Below the pieces are notes generated by a model. That model did not search any database. It was not told the origin of the DNA and saw only the letters and a program-made list of their open reading frames with translations. Shown here one piece after another: positions 43,694 through 57,175 of a stretch of 64,000 bases of DNA. The first letter of the stretch is position 1; every line of letters begins with the position of its first letter. The DNA comes from Boesenbergia rotunda (lineage: Eukaryota > Streptophyta > Magnoliopsida > Zingiberales > Zingiberaceae). The stretch spans positions 657,965 to 721,964 of the forward strand of contig JAGFNQ010005258.1 of the NCBI GenBank assembly GCA_024364735.1, read 5' to 3'. Both the position numbers and the translations under genes were made by a program.

Positions 43694-46600
43694 TCAAAAT
43701 TGTTCGGGAAAAAAATAATCAATGGATCGCGCCCAGTCTTCTTTGAGTAGCAGTGTTTTTAGTGTGTTCATTATATCGAAGCCAGGATCCAGCTTCCGTT
43801 GCCATCCCTGCGAGTACACAAGCTGCAGTCGTAAGATTCTGAATTCACAAAAGGTAATATAATAAAGTTATAATAAAAACTAATTTTCATGTGTCGTCGA
43901 GAAGATTCTAGAAAGTTCTAAAATCGATGGATGGACCTCACATGGATAACTAGGGGAACTATAGTTGTGCGCACTAGAGTATCATGGGCAACCTAATGAA
44001 ACCAACTTGATGGCATCATCGTTGAAAGGCCGACTTGGGCAACATCAGAGCTTTTGCAGTTTTTTTTAGTTGCCTTTTCCACCACCCTTTTTTAGTATCA
44101 ACTGAGACACACAACTGAATCTCGCGCCCCTGCACTCATTCCATACCTAGCTGGGCCAAGTCTTCATGTACCTTGGACTTTTAGCAAAGACTCAACCCAC
44201 TTCAGGCTGAATTGCTTCCAACTCAGATAAACTCGAGACTTGAATCAAAAGGTCAAACCACACCGCCACTCGGAACTTCCAGATGAACATCTGGATCGGA
44301 CCCTGAATCCACTTTGAGCAGTTCTACAATTGTCTAGACGAAACTATATTACCTCAGGCAACCTTGGACCAATGACCTACAATAGTTTGTCCCAGGTCAA
44401 ATGGACCTCATCGGCCCAGACTGAATTCAAACTTGTATCCAACTACATGGCAACATGATCCGAGTTAACTAATAAATTTAACAGATTAGTATTCAAACTT
44501 GCTGCATGTCCATTTAACTTTTGTATCTCTACTAAATCAGTGGTCTTGCATAACAAAAAATGAAAAATCAAAAGGCAATATGAATGAGCAAGTGCATTAA
44601 CCATATAAACATATGTACCTCGAGAACCAGAATGGTCACCATCACAGTGCAAACATTGCCATCAATACTAACTCTATGGCGTCGAACTTGCTCAAGCAAT
44701 TGGTGCATGCATTCCACTGGATGAAAGACATCACCGTCAGGGGTGCCCCAAAATGTAAATGTCCTCTCCAACTCCTGCTTACAGAAATAAAGATGCAAAT
44801 ATCGCATGAACAAGAAGTTCAAAATTAAATATGAAGTTCAACAATATGTAAGCTAGAAGTTCCTAATTTAAGAATGTAGAAAGTCTAATTTAACAACTAC
44901 GTCTGATCTATGTTGGAAAGTACTTGTTAAATTCCTTATGTTTTGCAAATTTTGAGCACGATCACAGTTGCACTTATAGCTCATTTGGTGATCTTCTTAT
45001 TACTAGTAGAAAATATATAGCGGTGATGATGACATACTGAGTACTAAATATCTATATAATTTGATTACTATTTACTAGTCTTACCGAAGATACATCTCCT
45101 AGGGTTGTTGTTGGAATAGCATACTGTGATAAATTGATGAAGACATAAATAGGCATGCTCAAATCTTGAATTATGCAGAGGAATTTTACAAACTAAAAAG
45201 TTTTAAAAAAATAACTTGAGTGAATAGTTAAGATGAATGGGGAAAAAAATTTCTACAAGTTTTAGACATCTTGTATTTGTCATTCAACAAAAAGAAAATA
45301 TTAATTAAGATCTTAATAATAATATTATAAATGTAGACAATTGAAGCGAAAAAAAAAGCTTTTAGAGTCCTTTGTGATCATTGTGTGCCCCTCGGACTGA
45401 AAGAAGCTTTCCTAAAACTATGGTACAAACAATCATATTTTATGAGTCAGAGCATTAACTAGCTCTGAAATTGTACATACAAAATTTAGCGTAGAGTAAT
45501 GAAAAATGCTAAGATAAATATGTGAGGTAGAAATGTTACTAAAACAACAGACATATAGATATACTTACTGTTACTAGTCATAGAGATTGATATAGAATGC
45601 AATGGAGAATGAGATAGTCAATGCTCAGATTGTTATTGTTATGCATATGTTGCCATAACTAAACGGTGGAATAGGAAGATCAGGATTGTTAAACAGGTAC
45701 AAAGAAATAAAATAAAAAAATTATAACTAAACCTCAATAAAAGCCTTCGGATTGGGGCAACTTTGACACTGTGATAGTCTCAGCGTACATTCTGCGGCAG
45801 TGCGACCATCTCTAAGAGCTACAGCTTTAAAGAACTCTAACAAATTTGCACGATCACTTTTAGAGAGTTCGGCAGTCATGCCTACATCCAAGAAAATAAT
45901 ATGAGGTTTTGGTCTAAAGATTGCTTTGTTTGATCTGTTGCTTTGAGGTTCCCGAACAAGGATGTTTCCAGGATGCATATCAGCATGAATAAAGTTGTCC
46001 ACCTAAAATAGGAAAAAGAACTTTAGAGCATGTATTTATATTTGTAAAGTTAGTAGCACAATCTTAGTCCTCAATATTCAACTTAATGATGGAAATAAAT
46101 CATATCAATGTGCCTGTTAAGAGTTTGTCATATTTCAACATATTGGGTAATAAATTGTATTTTCATTAGTATGCAAGGTTTGTACCAAATGATAAAGCAT
46201 AGGCAGAAAGAAGCGAAACCAGAATAAATCTAAACAAAATAATAGGATAGAGGTTCACCAGAAGCATCTTCAAGAGTGCATGTGTGCCAATGTGTGCGAG
46301 ATCTCGTTTTATCCGACTATTTCCATCATATTCATCATCAATATAGCGAGAAACATTTTCTCCTTTCTCAAATGTCTCAACCAGAACAGAAGGATGCACC
46401 AACGGATACAAAGGCTGCGGGAATGAAACATCCTTCCATCTTCTGAAATTGTATATAAATCGGCTTAGGTGGGCAGCTTCTCGAGAGAGATCAACTTGAG
46501 ACATCATGAAAACTGCAAATTGCCTTACACTTTCATCCAATCTCAACCAGCTTAAACCAGGGATCAAAGTTGAAATTTTGGCAATAAGATTGATGATTAA

Positions 46601-47820
46601 AAAGTCCCTCTTGATTGAATCACCAACGCCAGGATGCCTAACCTTCACTGCAACATCAATTGGTTTCTTTAGACGTTGGCTTGGATAGCGGAACCTCAAC
46701 GAAGCTCGATGAACTTGAGCAATGCTCCCTGATGCTACTGGTTTTTCCTCAAAGTAGTCAAAGATTTCAGATAGTCTCCTGCCAAATGCCTTCTCGATGG
46801 TACTTCTACTGTATGCAAAGCTATGGGCAGGTGCTTTTGTATGAAGTTTTGTGAGCTCAAGGCATAGGTCTTTCGGAAAGAGGTCAGGTCGTGTTGCTGC
46901 CCACTGACCCCATTTTATGAAGGCAGGACCAGCTCTCTCTAGAGTGAGATGTACAAGACGTACCCATCTTTTTCTGAATTCAGGTCCAGAACTATCCACA
47001 AAAGGTGCTAATACTACAGATGGAAAGAACAATATTGTTAAATATGCTGCCCGGAATATCAAAATAATTCCTTCCCAGATAGAGGAAATTACTGACGAGA
47101 AGTATAGGCTGCTAGTTTCTGCCTGCAAAAGAAAACCATTTTTCAAAGTATAGTAATTGCCCTCTGCCAAGGTTCTCTGAGCCCACACCAGTTCCCCAAC
47201 ACCAAGAGCAAGAATACCTGGCACTACTTGGAACCGGGTGAACGACAAGCTTATCACACAAGCTAACTTACTGATAACAGATAATGCAGGACCATCACAA
47301 GAACAGAATAGACTCAGCCTCTTCCAAGACAATTGAGCATGATCAGTTACCGAATAATTCGAGAAAGTACTTCGTTGGACATAACCCACAGCTTTGCATT
47401 GTCCAAGCATGTTAGTTCCTCTAAAAGAAACCCTATGGATTGAAAACATCCTGAACAAGATAAAGGGCAACCCTTTCGTAGCAACTGACCCATACGTTCC
47501 TGAAGTTGAGTAGCCAATTCTCTTCTTGGATTGCAAAAAGCAGCCAGCTTTCCTGTTTTCATGGAATGCCAATACCCTGCGAGATCATTCAATACTTATT
47601 TGAGTAAAGTAGCAAAGATTTGAGCTGTCGTTGCTCCAATCTCTCAAACAGTGTCCACGTATCGTTAAAGAAAGATCCTCCAATACAAAAAGATTTCTTT
47701 AAACACACGTACAACCCTCCCAAAAAACGGGAGAAAAAATTAATTTTTGAGAAGGGAAAGAAACAGCGAATGGAAGAAGACGAAGAGTTACCTTCCAGGA
47801 ATCGATAAGAGGCGGAACAT
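43694..47820 (-). CDS. ABC1/UbiB-family atypical kinase, ADCK2-like, probably mitochondrial
   Basis: Five coding exons, 5' to 3': 47820-47792, 47576-46259, 46002-45733, 44774-44619 and 43807-43694, giving 628 aa. The start MFRLLSIPGR is encoded by the tiny first exon, whose AG joins the G of exon 2; no ATG precedes the conserved part in exon 2 until residue 53. The N-terminus is rich in Arg/Ser and lacks acidic residues at first, as in mitochondrial presequences. ABC1 marks: KWGQWA from Lys231 (the KxGQ signature, in the KWGQ form typical of ADCK2/abkC proteins), the Ala-rich loop ASGSIAQVH (291-299), VAVK with Lys321, HADMHPGN (455-462) with catalytic Asp457 and Asn462, and LDVG with Asp488 in place of DFG. 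UbiB relatives support coenzyme Q or isoprenoid-lipid metabolism; the exact role here is inferred. It stands alone. Confidence 0.93.
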
Positions 47821-48140
47821 TACGTTCTCATAATCAAACCCCCGAGAAAAGATGAGGAAACGCAAAATCGAGAGAGGCTACTAGATTGCGTGCAGCAGAA
47901 ACTGAAAGAGCGGAAGGCGATCCGATCCTCTGGCGACCTCGACTCGAGAGATGAACTGGAGGGAAAAATTCGTGCGAAAGGTTCAACAGTGTCGGCGAAG
48001 CGTAAAGCGAGAAGAGGAATTGGTTAACGATGGCAGAGTAGGCGGTGGGAACGTGGAAAACGGCGGGCAGCGCAGGGCCAGGCAGTGGAATGGGCTTCGG
48101 AAGGTTCCCCCCATGTTTGCCCTATTACGCGGACCGGTCT
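47821..48140 (-). promoter_or_regulatory. 5' leader and promoter of the ABC1 kinase gene
   Basis: A less AT-rich block with a short upstream ATG (ATGAGAACGTAATG) just before the start codon, giving a three-codon upstream ORF. No clear TATA box; TSS unknown. Confidence 0.35.
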
Positions 48141-49213
48141 ACAAAACAATTTCAATTAATTTATTTATTATATAATTTAAATTATTATTTATTATATAAG
48201 AGAAGTTATTTTTTAAATTTTCAAAATGTAAAAAAAGTTTTATTCAGTGGATATCCGAGCAAGACGTGTACATATTGACTGTCTCACGATCATTTCCTTG
48301 AAGATTTTTTTTTTATTTTTTTTCTTTGAAACGTATCATTACTCGATTCAAACCGACTAGATAGACGCTAGAGTATCATGCCAAAATTCCACTTATGCTT
48401 CTCGAATTTATAAGGTGTCCACCTCCCAAATTAATTGACCCGGATTTAAATACCTAGATTTCTATTTTTCTCATTGTATTTTGTTCAATAAATATAGTCA
48501 ATTGATTTAGTAATGATCATAAATTTTAAATTTTTCAAAAAATTTTATAAATGATAATAAGAGATAATTTTTATTTTATTTTATTATTACTAATCAATTT
48601 TTTTATCATTTCTTCCTTAATTAAGGCACCTATTTATCATGATCTTAAATCATTTTATTATCACCTAAATATATATTTATACCAACAGCATAATTTCATC
48701 TTTCTTCTACTTATATTCCGTTATTTCATAAAATTTTCCTTTAAATTTAAAATATATTATAATCACAAACAACACTTAATATTCTCTTTCATTTTAAATT
48801 TTTAACCATCATATTTGTATCAATATATAAAACATCACTATCAATTCTCCATCTTTTTAATAAATATTCTTAAATATTTAAATCTCTGAGTTAGAGATAA
48901 CTCGTAATCATTTATCTTAGCTATAACACTATTTTAAAAAAAATAATACTATATCATGGTAGATTGAATGATAACTATGTCGATTGATAATTTACAAACT
49001 ATACCAGCGACACAAATGAGGCAGATGGATACGTTTTGAAGCTTGCTCATTCTTCCAAATATGGCAATTATGTAAAAGATAGCCGCATACACAATCCAAG
49101 TTAACCTGAAGCTGCTGCTACATACAATTAGAAAAAAGTTCTGACCAGGCTTAAGCTTTTGTAGAACAGGAACTGGCCATGGCCGACCGAGCTCATGGTG
49201 AGATGTCACAAAA
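48141..49213. other. AT-rich intergenic DNA between the ABC1 kinase and THF1 genes
   Basis: Very AT-rich, no gene recognised. The right end (about 48950-49213) should include the THF1 3' untranslated region. Confidence 0.6.
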
Positions 49214-52200
49214 TCAATGCTCAAAGACAGAAATATCCCCTACAAACTGTGAGATGGCCTCATTCGCCTTCTGAGATGTTGATCTTTCTTCTCTTTTCTT
49301 CTTTTCTCTGCAGAAGAGACATTCAACAATAGCTACATTAGCATTCAGTGGTGTGGATCCCAATCCATGTGGCACCCTCATTCTAACTACTGAAAGTTGT
49401 AGATGCAAACATATATTAATTTATCACAGAAAATTTTCTGTTTAGCGGGATTATAATCAGCAGAATATGCAAACCTTCCATGGAGGTTTGTCCATCCAGA
49501 TTATCAATAAGCACCTGGAACGGTAGTATCGAGCAGGGACTTATGGAGTTTCACTAAACTTAATGCTCAATGATGAGGTAGAGAACATAATGCGCAGCTT
49601 TAGCTGGTGTGGTATTGATGAAATTAGAAGAGATTTGAAGACAACGAAAGAACATAATTTACCTGTCCACATATTCCTTCAAAAGCTCCTTAGCTTGTAC
49701 TAATTTCGACAGAAGATTGCGGTATACATCGAGATCTCTATCAACACTACGCTTATTTATATGCAAAGCAGCACAGAGCTGCAAAACAACAAAGGTTTGA
49801 GTTAATGCTTGACGGAAGTAATCTTCCTGAATTAAGAATGAATAAGATAACAAAGTCAGGATCCTTCAAATGAATGATCTGGGACATGAATCAACAATCT
49901 CAGCCTCATAATATAAATTTTTTTATTCAAGAAATTAACTACAAAAGCTTGAAGGGTTATATATAGATCAAACTCTTGCATCATGATTCCTAGAGATGCA
50001 TAGTTTCTGAATAAGATGTAGCCATGTTATTTTGAAAAAAAAAAAACATAAATTTCTCATTTAATCTTTGCTTGAAGAATCCAAGAAGGTATCTAAAGCT
50101 CATAAATCTAACCACAACAACCATAAATAATGAAAGCAGTTGTATGCAAGTCTACAATATAATAAATGATGATAAAAAATAAGATGGCTCGGTATGAACA
50201 AATATGCAACTCTGTTGCCTATTTTTAAAGAACAAAAGAAAAGGTAAATTCAGTGTTGGTAAAAGGCATGAAAAAGCATTATACGCAACAATTTGAGCAT
50301 AGAAGTGAGGCAATTTCTCCTGGGCACATGGAAGGTTTTAAGGTGCGTGCAGCATGCCATAGTGTGCCTATAACAAAGTATCAAATGTCTTTTTACCTTC
50401 CTATATCTATCGTTCAGCGTGCATGAATTTGATAGCCATTTTTATGTTTGTGTTTCCTCCATGATCCATTACAAGACAAAAAGAGAGAGAGTCAAAGTGT
50501 CCGACAACTTTGAACTTTTCTTGATAAGAATGAGTAATAATTCGAAGTCATGGTTAAAATGTCAGAAATTTAGATTTTATAGTTGATTATTTTAGATTGA
50601 TTTACATGCTAAATAATGATTTTTAAGTGTTATATTCTGCCATATGTCATGTATGTATATATATTACTGGGCTTCATTTTTCCAAGATTTTCACTGGCAC
50701 CTTCACTCTACAACTTCTTACTGCCTAGTAGCATTAAGTGAATTTAAAAGAAAAATTAAACAGTAAACAAGAAAAATAAATCAGAAGGAACCAGTAAGTG
50801 AAATGTTAGTTGATGTGATGGAAAAGGGATTACTTTCTCAAGCACTGTAGGTTCAGTTGCATTAGCCAGCTCAAGCAAACGGAAAAGTCCAATAGCAAAG
50901 AAACGACTATAGCTAAAATTTCCGTTGCCCTGTGCTCGCTCTGAGATATCTTTCAAAATGGCTTCTACTTCTCCTTCTCTAGAGGCAAAATCTACCAAAG
51001 AACTAGGGGTCTGAGAAGAAGCCCACTCTTCCAGTTTTTTTGCATCAATTCTGCATAAGCAAAAGTTAATCTGTATTATCAGAGGAATCAAAACTCATCT
51101 GAAAGCCTGAAGACTATTATGGAATAACTTTGGAATACAAATTCATCACAGAAAGACGGGCTTAGGTTAAAGGGATATCGTGGGCCATTTTTTAAATATG
51201 AAAATGCATAAAAAGGGTAGGGTGGTAAAGTGCATGAGGCTCCTAGCAATCCAGGATCAATGTAAGCAAGTTCACATTTGTAAGCAAAGCGAATTTTTTT
51301 AGGTAAAAATTCAGTGACCTGCCCACGTTGGAAATAAGAAACCTTACTCTCGTACAAAGGCTTGCCTGGACAATTCTCAAGCATGGTAAATTTTAAAAAT
51401 TATCTGGTAGGGTTGCAATAATATCAAGTACCTGTACTGTTCAGGATCCTCCTTCAAAGCTTTGATATATGATTGGAAGATGGCATCTCTATCCTCGTCG
51501 CTGGGGTACCCTTCCATCAGTTGTTCATATACAGTTACAAAGCCAAGCGCAAAGACAGCATCATACCGATAAGTAATTTTGTATCTCATCAGATGTTGCT
51601 GCACAAGAAGCTCCTGCAACACAGTATTGTATACGCTTGGAATTGGTCGTTTGTATGCTTTGAGAAAATTCAATTTCGTCTCTGATACGGTGGGTGGCAC
51701 ATCTAATCAGTAAAAAAAAGGATAGTAAAGATATTAATGAACAAGTCCCTCTCATAATTCTTGCCTAATTGAACATGAAACAAAGAACAGGATGAATAAT
51801 ATATGATAATTCTTTTTGCCACCAAATAACAAGAAAAATCTGAGTGCCCTCGCTATCATAAAACAGTTTTACAGTTTTCTATGCTCATTTTTCTAATCAA
51901 CAGCAGACATTAGTGAAAAGTTGAACATAATTTACATAATAAAACTGTGGAAATTCTAGAAAGATACACAATACTGAATATTTAGAATAATGGAAGGGTG
52001 ATAAAGGAATGCAGTTGATGAACTAAAGCATTCTTCAAGATCAAAATACAACAAAAAGAGAGTTCAAGCAATAAACAAGTTTGACATGAATCGAGGAAAC
52101 AAAGAGTTTCTGCATTCCAGTAAACCCACACAAACCCGAGCTTGTCGAGAAAGTCAGCTCAATCTACTACAGAGAATCATCAAATGGCAAACTATGTTAT

Positions 52201-52645
52201 AGATTTAGTGGTACTTTAACAGTTAGGTGAAACAATACCCATCAAAACCAAGAAAAAATATACTATAAAGAAGGATGTTCCTTGCAACTGCGAAAAAGAA
52301 AAGAAAAAAAATCCTACGCGGATTTGATTTCTCACGCTCGAACTCTAAGCAAAGACAAACCGATTACAGTTAATGGATAAAGATGAAATATTGAAGCAAA
52401 GTAACTGGATAGAATCGAACAGCAGAATAAACAAAATAGGGTTTGGCAAAACAAAAAGAAAAAAGCTCACAGCTTGCAGCGGCCGCCACGCAGCGGACGA
52501 CCATCCGGGTGCTGATCTTGTGAACTTCAAATCGAACTCCACGGAGTGAGGTAACAGAGGAGGAGCACACGCCGGCGAAGGGCGGCCTTCTCTCTGAGGC
52601 ATGTCTGCACGGTGAGTAGAAGGAAGCGGATGGAATGGAGGCCAT
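49214..52645 (-). CDS. THF1: THYLAKOID FORMATION1 (Psb29-type) protein, chloroplast precursor
   Basis: Five exons, 5' to 3': 52645-52471, 51702-51432, 51050-50834, 49778-49663 and 49307-49214, making 290 aa, close to the family length. Exon 1 is a Ser/Arg-rich transit peptide (MASIPSASFYSP...). The mature protein opens with VPPTVSETK, then FLKAYKRPIPSVYNTVLQEL, QQHLMRYK, YRYDAVFALGFVTVYEQLMEGYPS, the FSYSRFFAIGLFRLLELANAT region, and SVDRDLDVYRNLLSKLVQAKEL, followed by a charged C-terminal helix (EKKKREERSTSQKANEAIS) likely to be coiled coil. THF1 acts in plastids in vesicle-mediated thylakoid formation and photosystem II-LHCII dynamics. The exon 1 donor (AAGCT|GTGAGC) makes the junction Ser-Tyr-Val, where other species have Asp before Val, so that junction is the least certain. 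Confidence 0.95.
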
Positions 52646-53258
52646 TTGAGATTGGTCGGAGAGATCCCTGCAGATATGGAGTGAAATCTATGGTTGCTGG
52701 GGAAGGGCGGTGGTCGTCAGCGGCCTCAGGAATTGCATCGCGAGGAGGGAGAAGGCGAAGCAGAAACGGAAGGAGAAGGGTGGGAGGTGTGAGGAAGGGG
52801 AGCGCCTTATCCCCGGATGGTTGACCAGTGACATGGTGCCACGTGGCCTTTCGATTACTTAGGCCCACATTTTATATATCCAACGGAAATGCGCGTCTCC
52901 TTCCCGTTATTTTTAATTTTTGTTTAAATTTTCATATATATTCTTAAAATTAACATATACAACCTATTTAGTATAATTGTGTAAAAAAAATTAAATTAAA
53001 ATTCTCTAAATATTGGTTTTAAAAATAATATATAATATAATTGCATATTTTTAAAATAATGTTCACGATTCTATTATTTTTTATATGTAATTGGTAGATT
53101 ATAATAATATCCTCCTTTCTTTAATAATTGTTAAGTTCTAAAGTACAGGATAATATTATTAAATTATTAATTATTGAAGAAAAAATTAATTAATATCGAC
53201 TAATTGAATTCAATCGCTAATATTAGAAGTTGATATCTATAAATAGACCTAAAATAAG
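52646..53258. promoter_or_regulatory. THF1 upstream region
   Basis: The first 200 bp are GC-rich and hold TGCCACGTGGCC (about 52836-52847, plus strand), a G-box-like CACGTG core common in light-regulated promoters. From 52900 it becomes AT-rich up to the gypsy insertion. Regulation by G-box factors is an inference. Confidence 0.45.
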
Positions 53259-54598
53259 ATTATTCTTCCGGAAGAAATCGACGTCGATGGTCAATCATCG
53301 AGGTTCAATCTACGTGGTTACTGGTGGGAGAGGAAGAACTCTGTGTCCTGCGAGATCAACACGAGCGTTAGGAGAACACGTCGAAGGTTGTCCGGTCGAG
53401 CCCACTCCGACGCTCAAGTCCATGCCTCGATGGAGAAGAATAGAAGACAGAAAAATGTATAAGTAATAGAGAGTGCGTAACCTCCCTTACCGGAAGGGTT
53501 GGACTACCTTTTATACTTGTGGCGGCCATCCACGAGCACCCATGATCCTCGCGCACGTCCCCATGATTATCGGTTGATGGTTCACCCTGGTAACGATCAC
53601 CACCATTCTGCAATCTGGGTCGTTGCGATCATTAAGACCTTTATGACCGCTAATCATGGATAGTAATTACTCCGTCATAATGGATGAGGATAACTTCGTC
53701 AATCCGCGAGAAATGGTCCTCTACCCGAGTGTTTCTTGGGCCCCACCACCCCAAGGTGATCCTGAGGTTCTTCGGCTCGGGGGTCCCGGGCATTCGTCTC
53801 TCCGAGGTGCTCTCGGGGTCTTACCCCCAAGGCAAGCTCGGGGGTGTGTCTTCCTGAAGCTAGCTCCAGGGTGATAACTATCCGAGTTGGTTTCCGGGTC
53901 CCCTTCCCCGGGAGGGTCTTTGATGTCGCAACAAGGGAGTCGTCCCTGCTCGGCGGGTTTTACCACACAGCTTCTTTAGCCCCCGTGTCTGCCACGGGGT
54001 ATTTGACTCCATCACAAGTCCCTTCCTTCAAGTCTAATCGAAGGAAGTGTGCCTGACTGATTAGACTGGTAAATGTGATGAAGAAGTTGTGCCCAAATGG
54101 TCTCTCCATCTTCTGTTGGTGGCCTTCCGGGTCCGAGGAAGCACCCCTGCAACCCCAAGGCTCCGGGTGGTTTTTTGAATACGTCTAGATTTCCCTTAAA
54201 TTTTTCGACGAAGCTCTGACGGCTATCCTAAGCCCTTTATAGGTGTGTGGGATATTGTAATGACGACACGATCACCCAGCAAGTGTGGCATCGCCACATG
54301 CCTCCTCCCCCCTTGTGCGGCAATATCTCCTCGATACACACCGTGGATCATACGAAGCGACAGCAGTAAGGGCTAGCGGCTCCTCGGGATGGCCAATCGG
54401 CGCCATTGACGTGCTGCCCTCTTATTGCTGACAGAGGTGTGGCTCCTCTCTATAAAAGCGGGTGCAATGGCACCCTACAGCCTCCTTGCCCTATCTACCT
54501 TCAAGCGGCCTACTTCTCCAACTATTCGTCTTGCCGCTCCGCCCCTTTTACGAGAGTTAGTCTCCTTCTGCCTTTTCCTCTCCTCAATCCCCATGGGT

Positions 54599-55304
54599 CC
54601 GATGGAGAAGAAAAAGAAAACCCGAGGCGACGATGAGGGCTCCTTAGAGGAATTAGGATACCATACAGAATGGTATGATACCATCTCTTCCAGGGTTAGG
54701 TTGGAATCTCTCCAGGCCGCCTGCCAGAGATACTATATCCCGGAAGACTTAGAGGTGACAATTACTGCCCTAGGTCAACCACCTGTAGAAATCCCTAAGG
54801 ATTTTTATTCTTTCTTCCTGTGATAGATGAACTAAGGCTTTGCTTCCTTATCCCCCCCCCCCCCCCTTTTACATGAATGTTGGTAAATGCTTCGGTATCC
54901 CTCTGCAGAAGATGGCTCCGAATGTCTTTGCCCAGATGGGCGAAGCTTTTGTACTCTTCAAACTTTTTGACATTCCTCTGACCCCCCGATTCTTCCATTT
55001 TTTCTTTGTTCCGGTCGGCTCCCGAGGGGCATTTGGCTTTACTGCTCGTTCTGGTCATAGGCTTCTGGGAGGTCTTCCTTCCTCCCACAAGGGATGGAAG
55101 GAATGGTTCTTCTATATCCAGCTTCCTGAGCGTCCCTTCAACCCTATCCATTGGACGGAGAATTTGCCGCCTATCCCCGACCTTGGTGACTTCCAGCGGG
55201 ACGCGGGATATCAGAAGGCTAGGGGTATCCTGGTAGGGATGGAGTTCCACGGCCTCCAACTGGTGCAATGTGAGGAGCTCCTTTATCGGGCCGAGCTTAA
55301 TTAG
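54599..55304 (+). pseudogene. Gag-like gene, N-terminal part ('putative gypsy type' domain)
   Basis: Starts MGPMEKKKKT. Frame one ends at 54823. A run of about 14 C (54852-54866) shifts the frame, then VGKCFGIPLQKMAPNVFAQM, PLTPRFFHFFFVPVG and WKEWFFYIQLPERPF read on to 55304. These match the plant 'putative gypsy type transposon' N-terminal domain. An intron may separate it from the next part. Confidence 0.65.
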
Positions 55305-55409
55305 TTCAAAAGTCACCCGCCTTAGCCCCAGTCTTCGTAAGTTCCTTTTTATCTTGGTCATTTCTTGGTTAATGCTAACTGATGCCTTTTTGTCTCTTTG
55401 TTGTAGACG

Positions 55410-56917
55410 ACGTCATGTTTTCCCGAGTTATGAGCGGGTTCCTGAAGTGGTACCAGGCCAACGAACAGGCGTTGGTTCCCGCTTCAGCTTCTTCCGCTCC
55501 TATGGGTGCCTCCGTTGAGGGTTGTGAGGAAGTGGACGAGCCCTCCTTAGACCGGGAAACCCCAGAGGCCCCCCGATATATTGGAGCATCCGAGCTGCCG
55601 ACGGACCTTGCAGGGGGTTCGACTGCCTCTCCTGCCGAGGCACCGAAGGGAGAAGTTGCACCCCCTCCATCTGTCGCGCCTTCAAAGACCCATGCCACCG
55701 AGCAAAGACGGCAAAAGCGGCTATCCCATAGGGATCGCCCACTAAAGAAATTGAAGAATGGCATATCCTTAGAGTTCCTACACTCTGATACCCTCGAGGA
55801 TGAAGCTCCCCGGTCCCCAAGAGTTCAGGAAGAACCTTCCTCCCTCGCCGCCGCGGCCACGACTCCGATCGTCGACACCCTGGTTCCCCCACGCGGCAAA
55901 GAGGTGTCCAAGGACCTACCCAGCTCCCACCGGAAGGCCCTAGTGGCGAAGAAGAAGAAGGCGACAGACAATTCCCAATCCATCAGGATAAAGGCGGTTG
56001 CCTCTGAGGGTTCGCCGATGGCTTCTAGTTCAGAGGAGGACGTCCCCGACCCGAGAGACGCTCCCAACCAGTCAGGGCCCCCCTGCTGGGGAAATTCTTC
56101 CTCCCCCCGTTCTACCGTGGCGGGTAGCTGGATCAGTCTTTACTGATGGTGACTATACTTGAGTTCTTCCACTTTATTTTGGTGTCTTATCTTGACTGTC
56201 TTTGTTCTTCACCATAGGTCGCCTCTAACTGTGCAGTCACCAGCCGCCTGTTGTGCTCCGGAGGAGTCACCGAAGATCTTCTCCAGCGGGTGGCGGCCGC
56301 CGAGGTGGAGGCTGGTAGTGCCCGCGAAGCAGGCCTCCTACAGTTGGAGGTCAACCGAGCCCTCCGAGCGAAGATAGAGCATTATCTCAGCACCCTAATA
56401 GCTTCTGAGGATACTTTGCACGGGTATAGACTCCGGGAACGCCTCGGGGTCCGAGAAGAACCAAGCACTTAATGAGGACTTGCAGAAACTATCCCAGGAG
56501 TGGGAGCAGCTCCAGACTCGGATGAGGGAGTTGTCTGATCAAGTCAGCCTCCTGGAATCTGCAAAGAAAGCCCTGGAGGACAGGAATACGGAACGGAAGC
56601 ACCTAATGGCTCTGAAAGAATTGAATTTGACTTAGAGCTATCGACTTTATGCCGTCGACCTCCAGAAGTAGGTTACCCAGGCCCAAGCTTCTGCTGCTAC
56701 CCAGAAGCTCCAAGAAATGTTAGGGGCTCAGGATTGTCTACTCCGAGAGATGACGATGCTGAAGACTGTCAAGGAGGAGGTTGAGGCCAAACTGCAACAG
56801 CAGCAGAGTGATCGTGCAACCCAACTGTTTTCCGGGTCCCCTTCCTCGGGAGGGTCTCTGATGTCGCGACAAGGGAGTCATCCCTGCTCGGTGGATTTTA
56901 TCACACAATTTCTTTAG
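55410..56917 (+). pseudogene. Gag-like gene, C-terminal low-complexity and coiled-coil part
   Basis: From MFSRVMSGFLKWYQ (55415) an open stretch to 56146 is rich in Pro, Ser, Ala and Lys. A second set of segments (56251-56470 and about 56470-56830, in changing frames) is rich in Leu, Glu and Gln, as in a coiled coil, with stops such as TAG at about 56632. It runs into the 3' LTR. No zinc knuckle seen. Confidence 0.55.
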
Positions 56918-57175
56918 CCCCCGTGTTTGTCATGGGATATTTAACTCCATCAATTATGAATATGATTTTTTTCTTAAACGGTTAGTCTCTTTCTTTTTTA
57001 AATATGAGATATTTAAATTTTATAATCTAATTAATTCAGGAGTAGAAGATCCAGTTTCACATTTGGTTCATGTCCCAGTTTTATGGATAGTTTAATTGCT
57101 AACATTGACGGCTCTAATTAGCACCATGTTCATCGCAATGCTATCATGGCATTGCCTCCCTCCTCGATTGATAGA

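Larger units (their letters stand above)
53264..56952 (+). mobile_element. Gypsy-type LTR element lacking pol
   Basis: 5' LTR 53264-54014 (TCTTCCGG...CCATCA, first base pair altered from TG) and a truncated 3' LTR (about 56826-56952) share TCCGGGTCCCCTTCC, GGGAGGGTCT, TGATGTCGC and AACTCCATCA-like ends. The whole is flanked by ATTAT (53259-53263 and 56953-56957), proving one insertion. The interior encodes only a gag-like protein and coiled coils. No RT, integrase or RNase H is seen, so it is non-autonomous or internally deleted. Confidence 0.9.

Noticed and set aside
46166..47572. Starting the ABC1 kinase at position 47572
   Set aside because: That codon is TTG; a small upstream exon (47792-47820) supplies an ATG, joins in frame and has a good donor.
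54425..55364. Host gene upstream of THF1
   Set aside because: The frames lie between two LTRs sharing one target duplication and match the gypsy-type gag-like domain.
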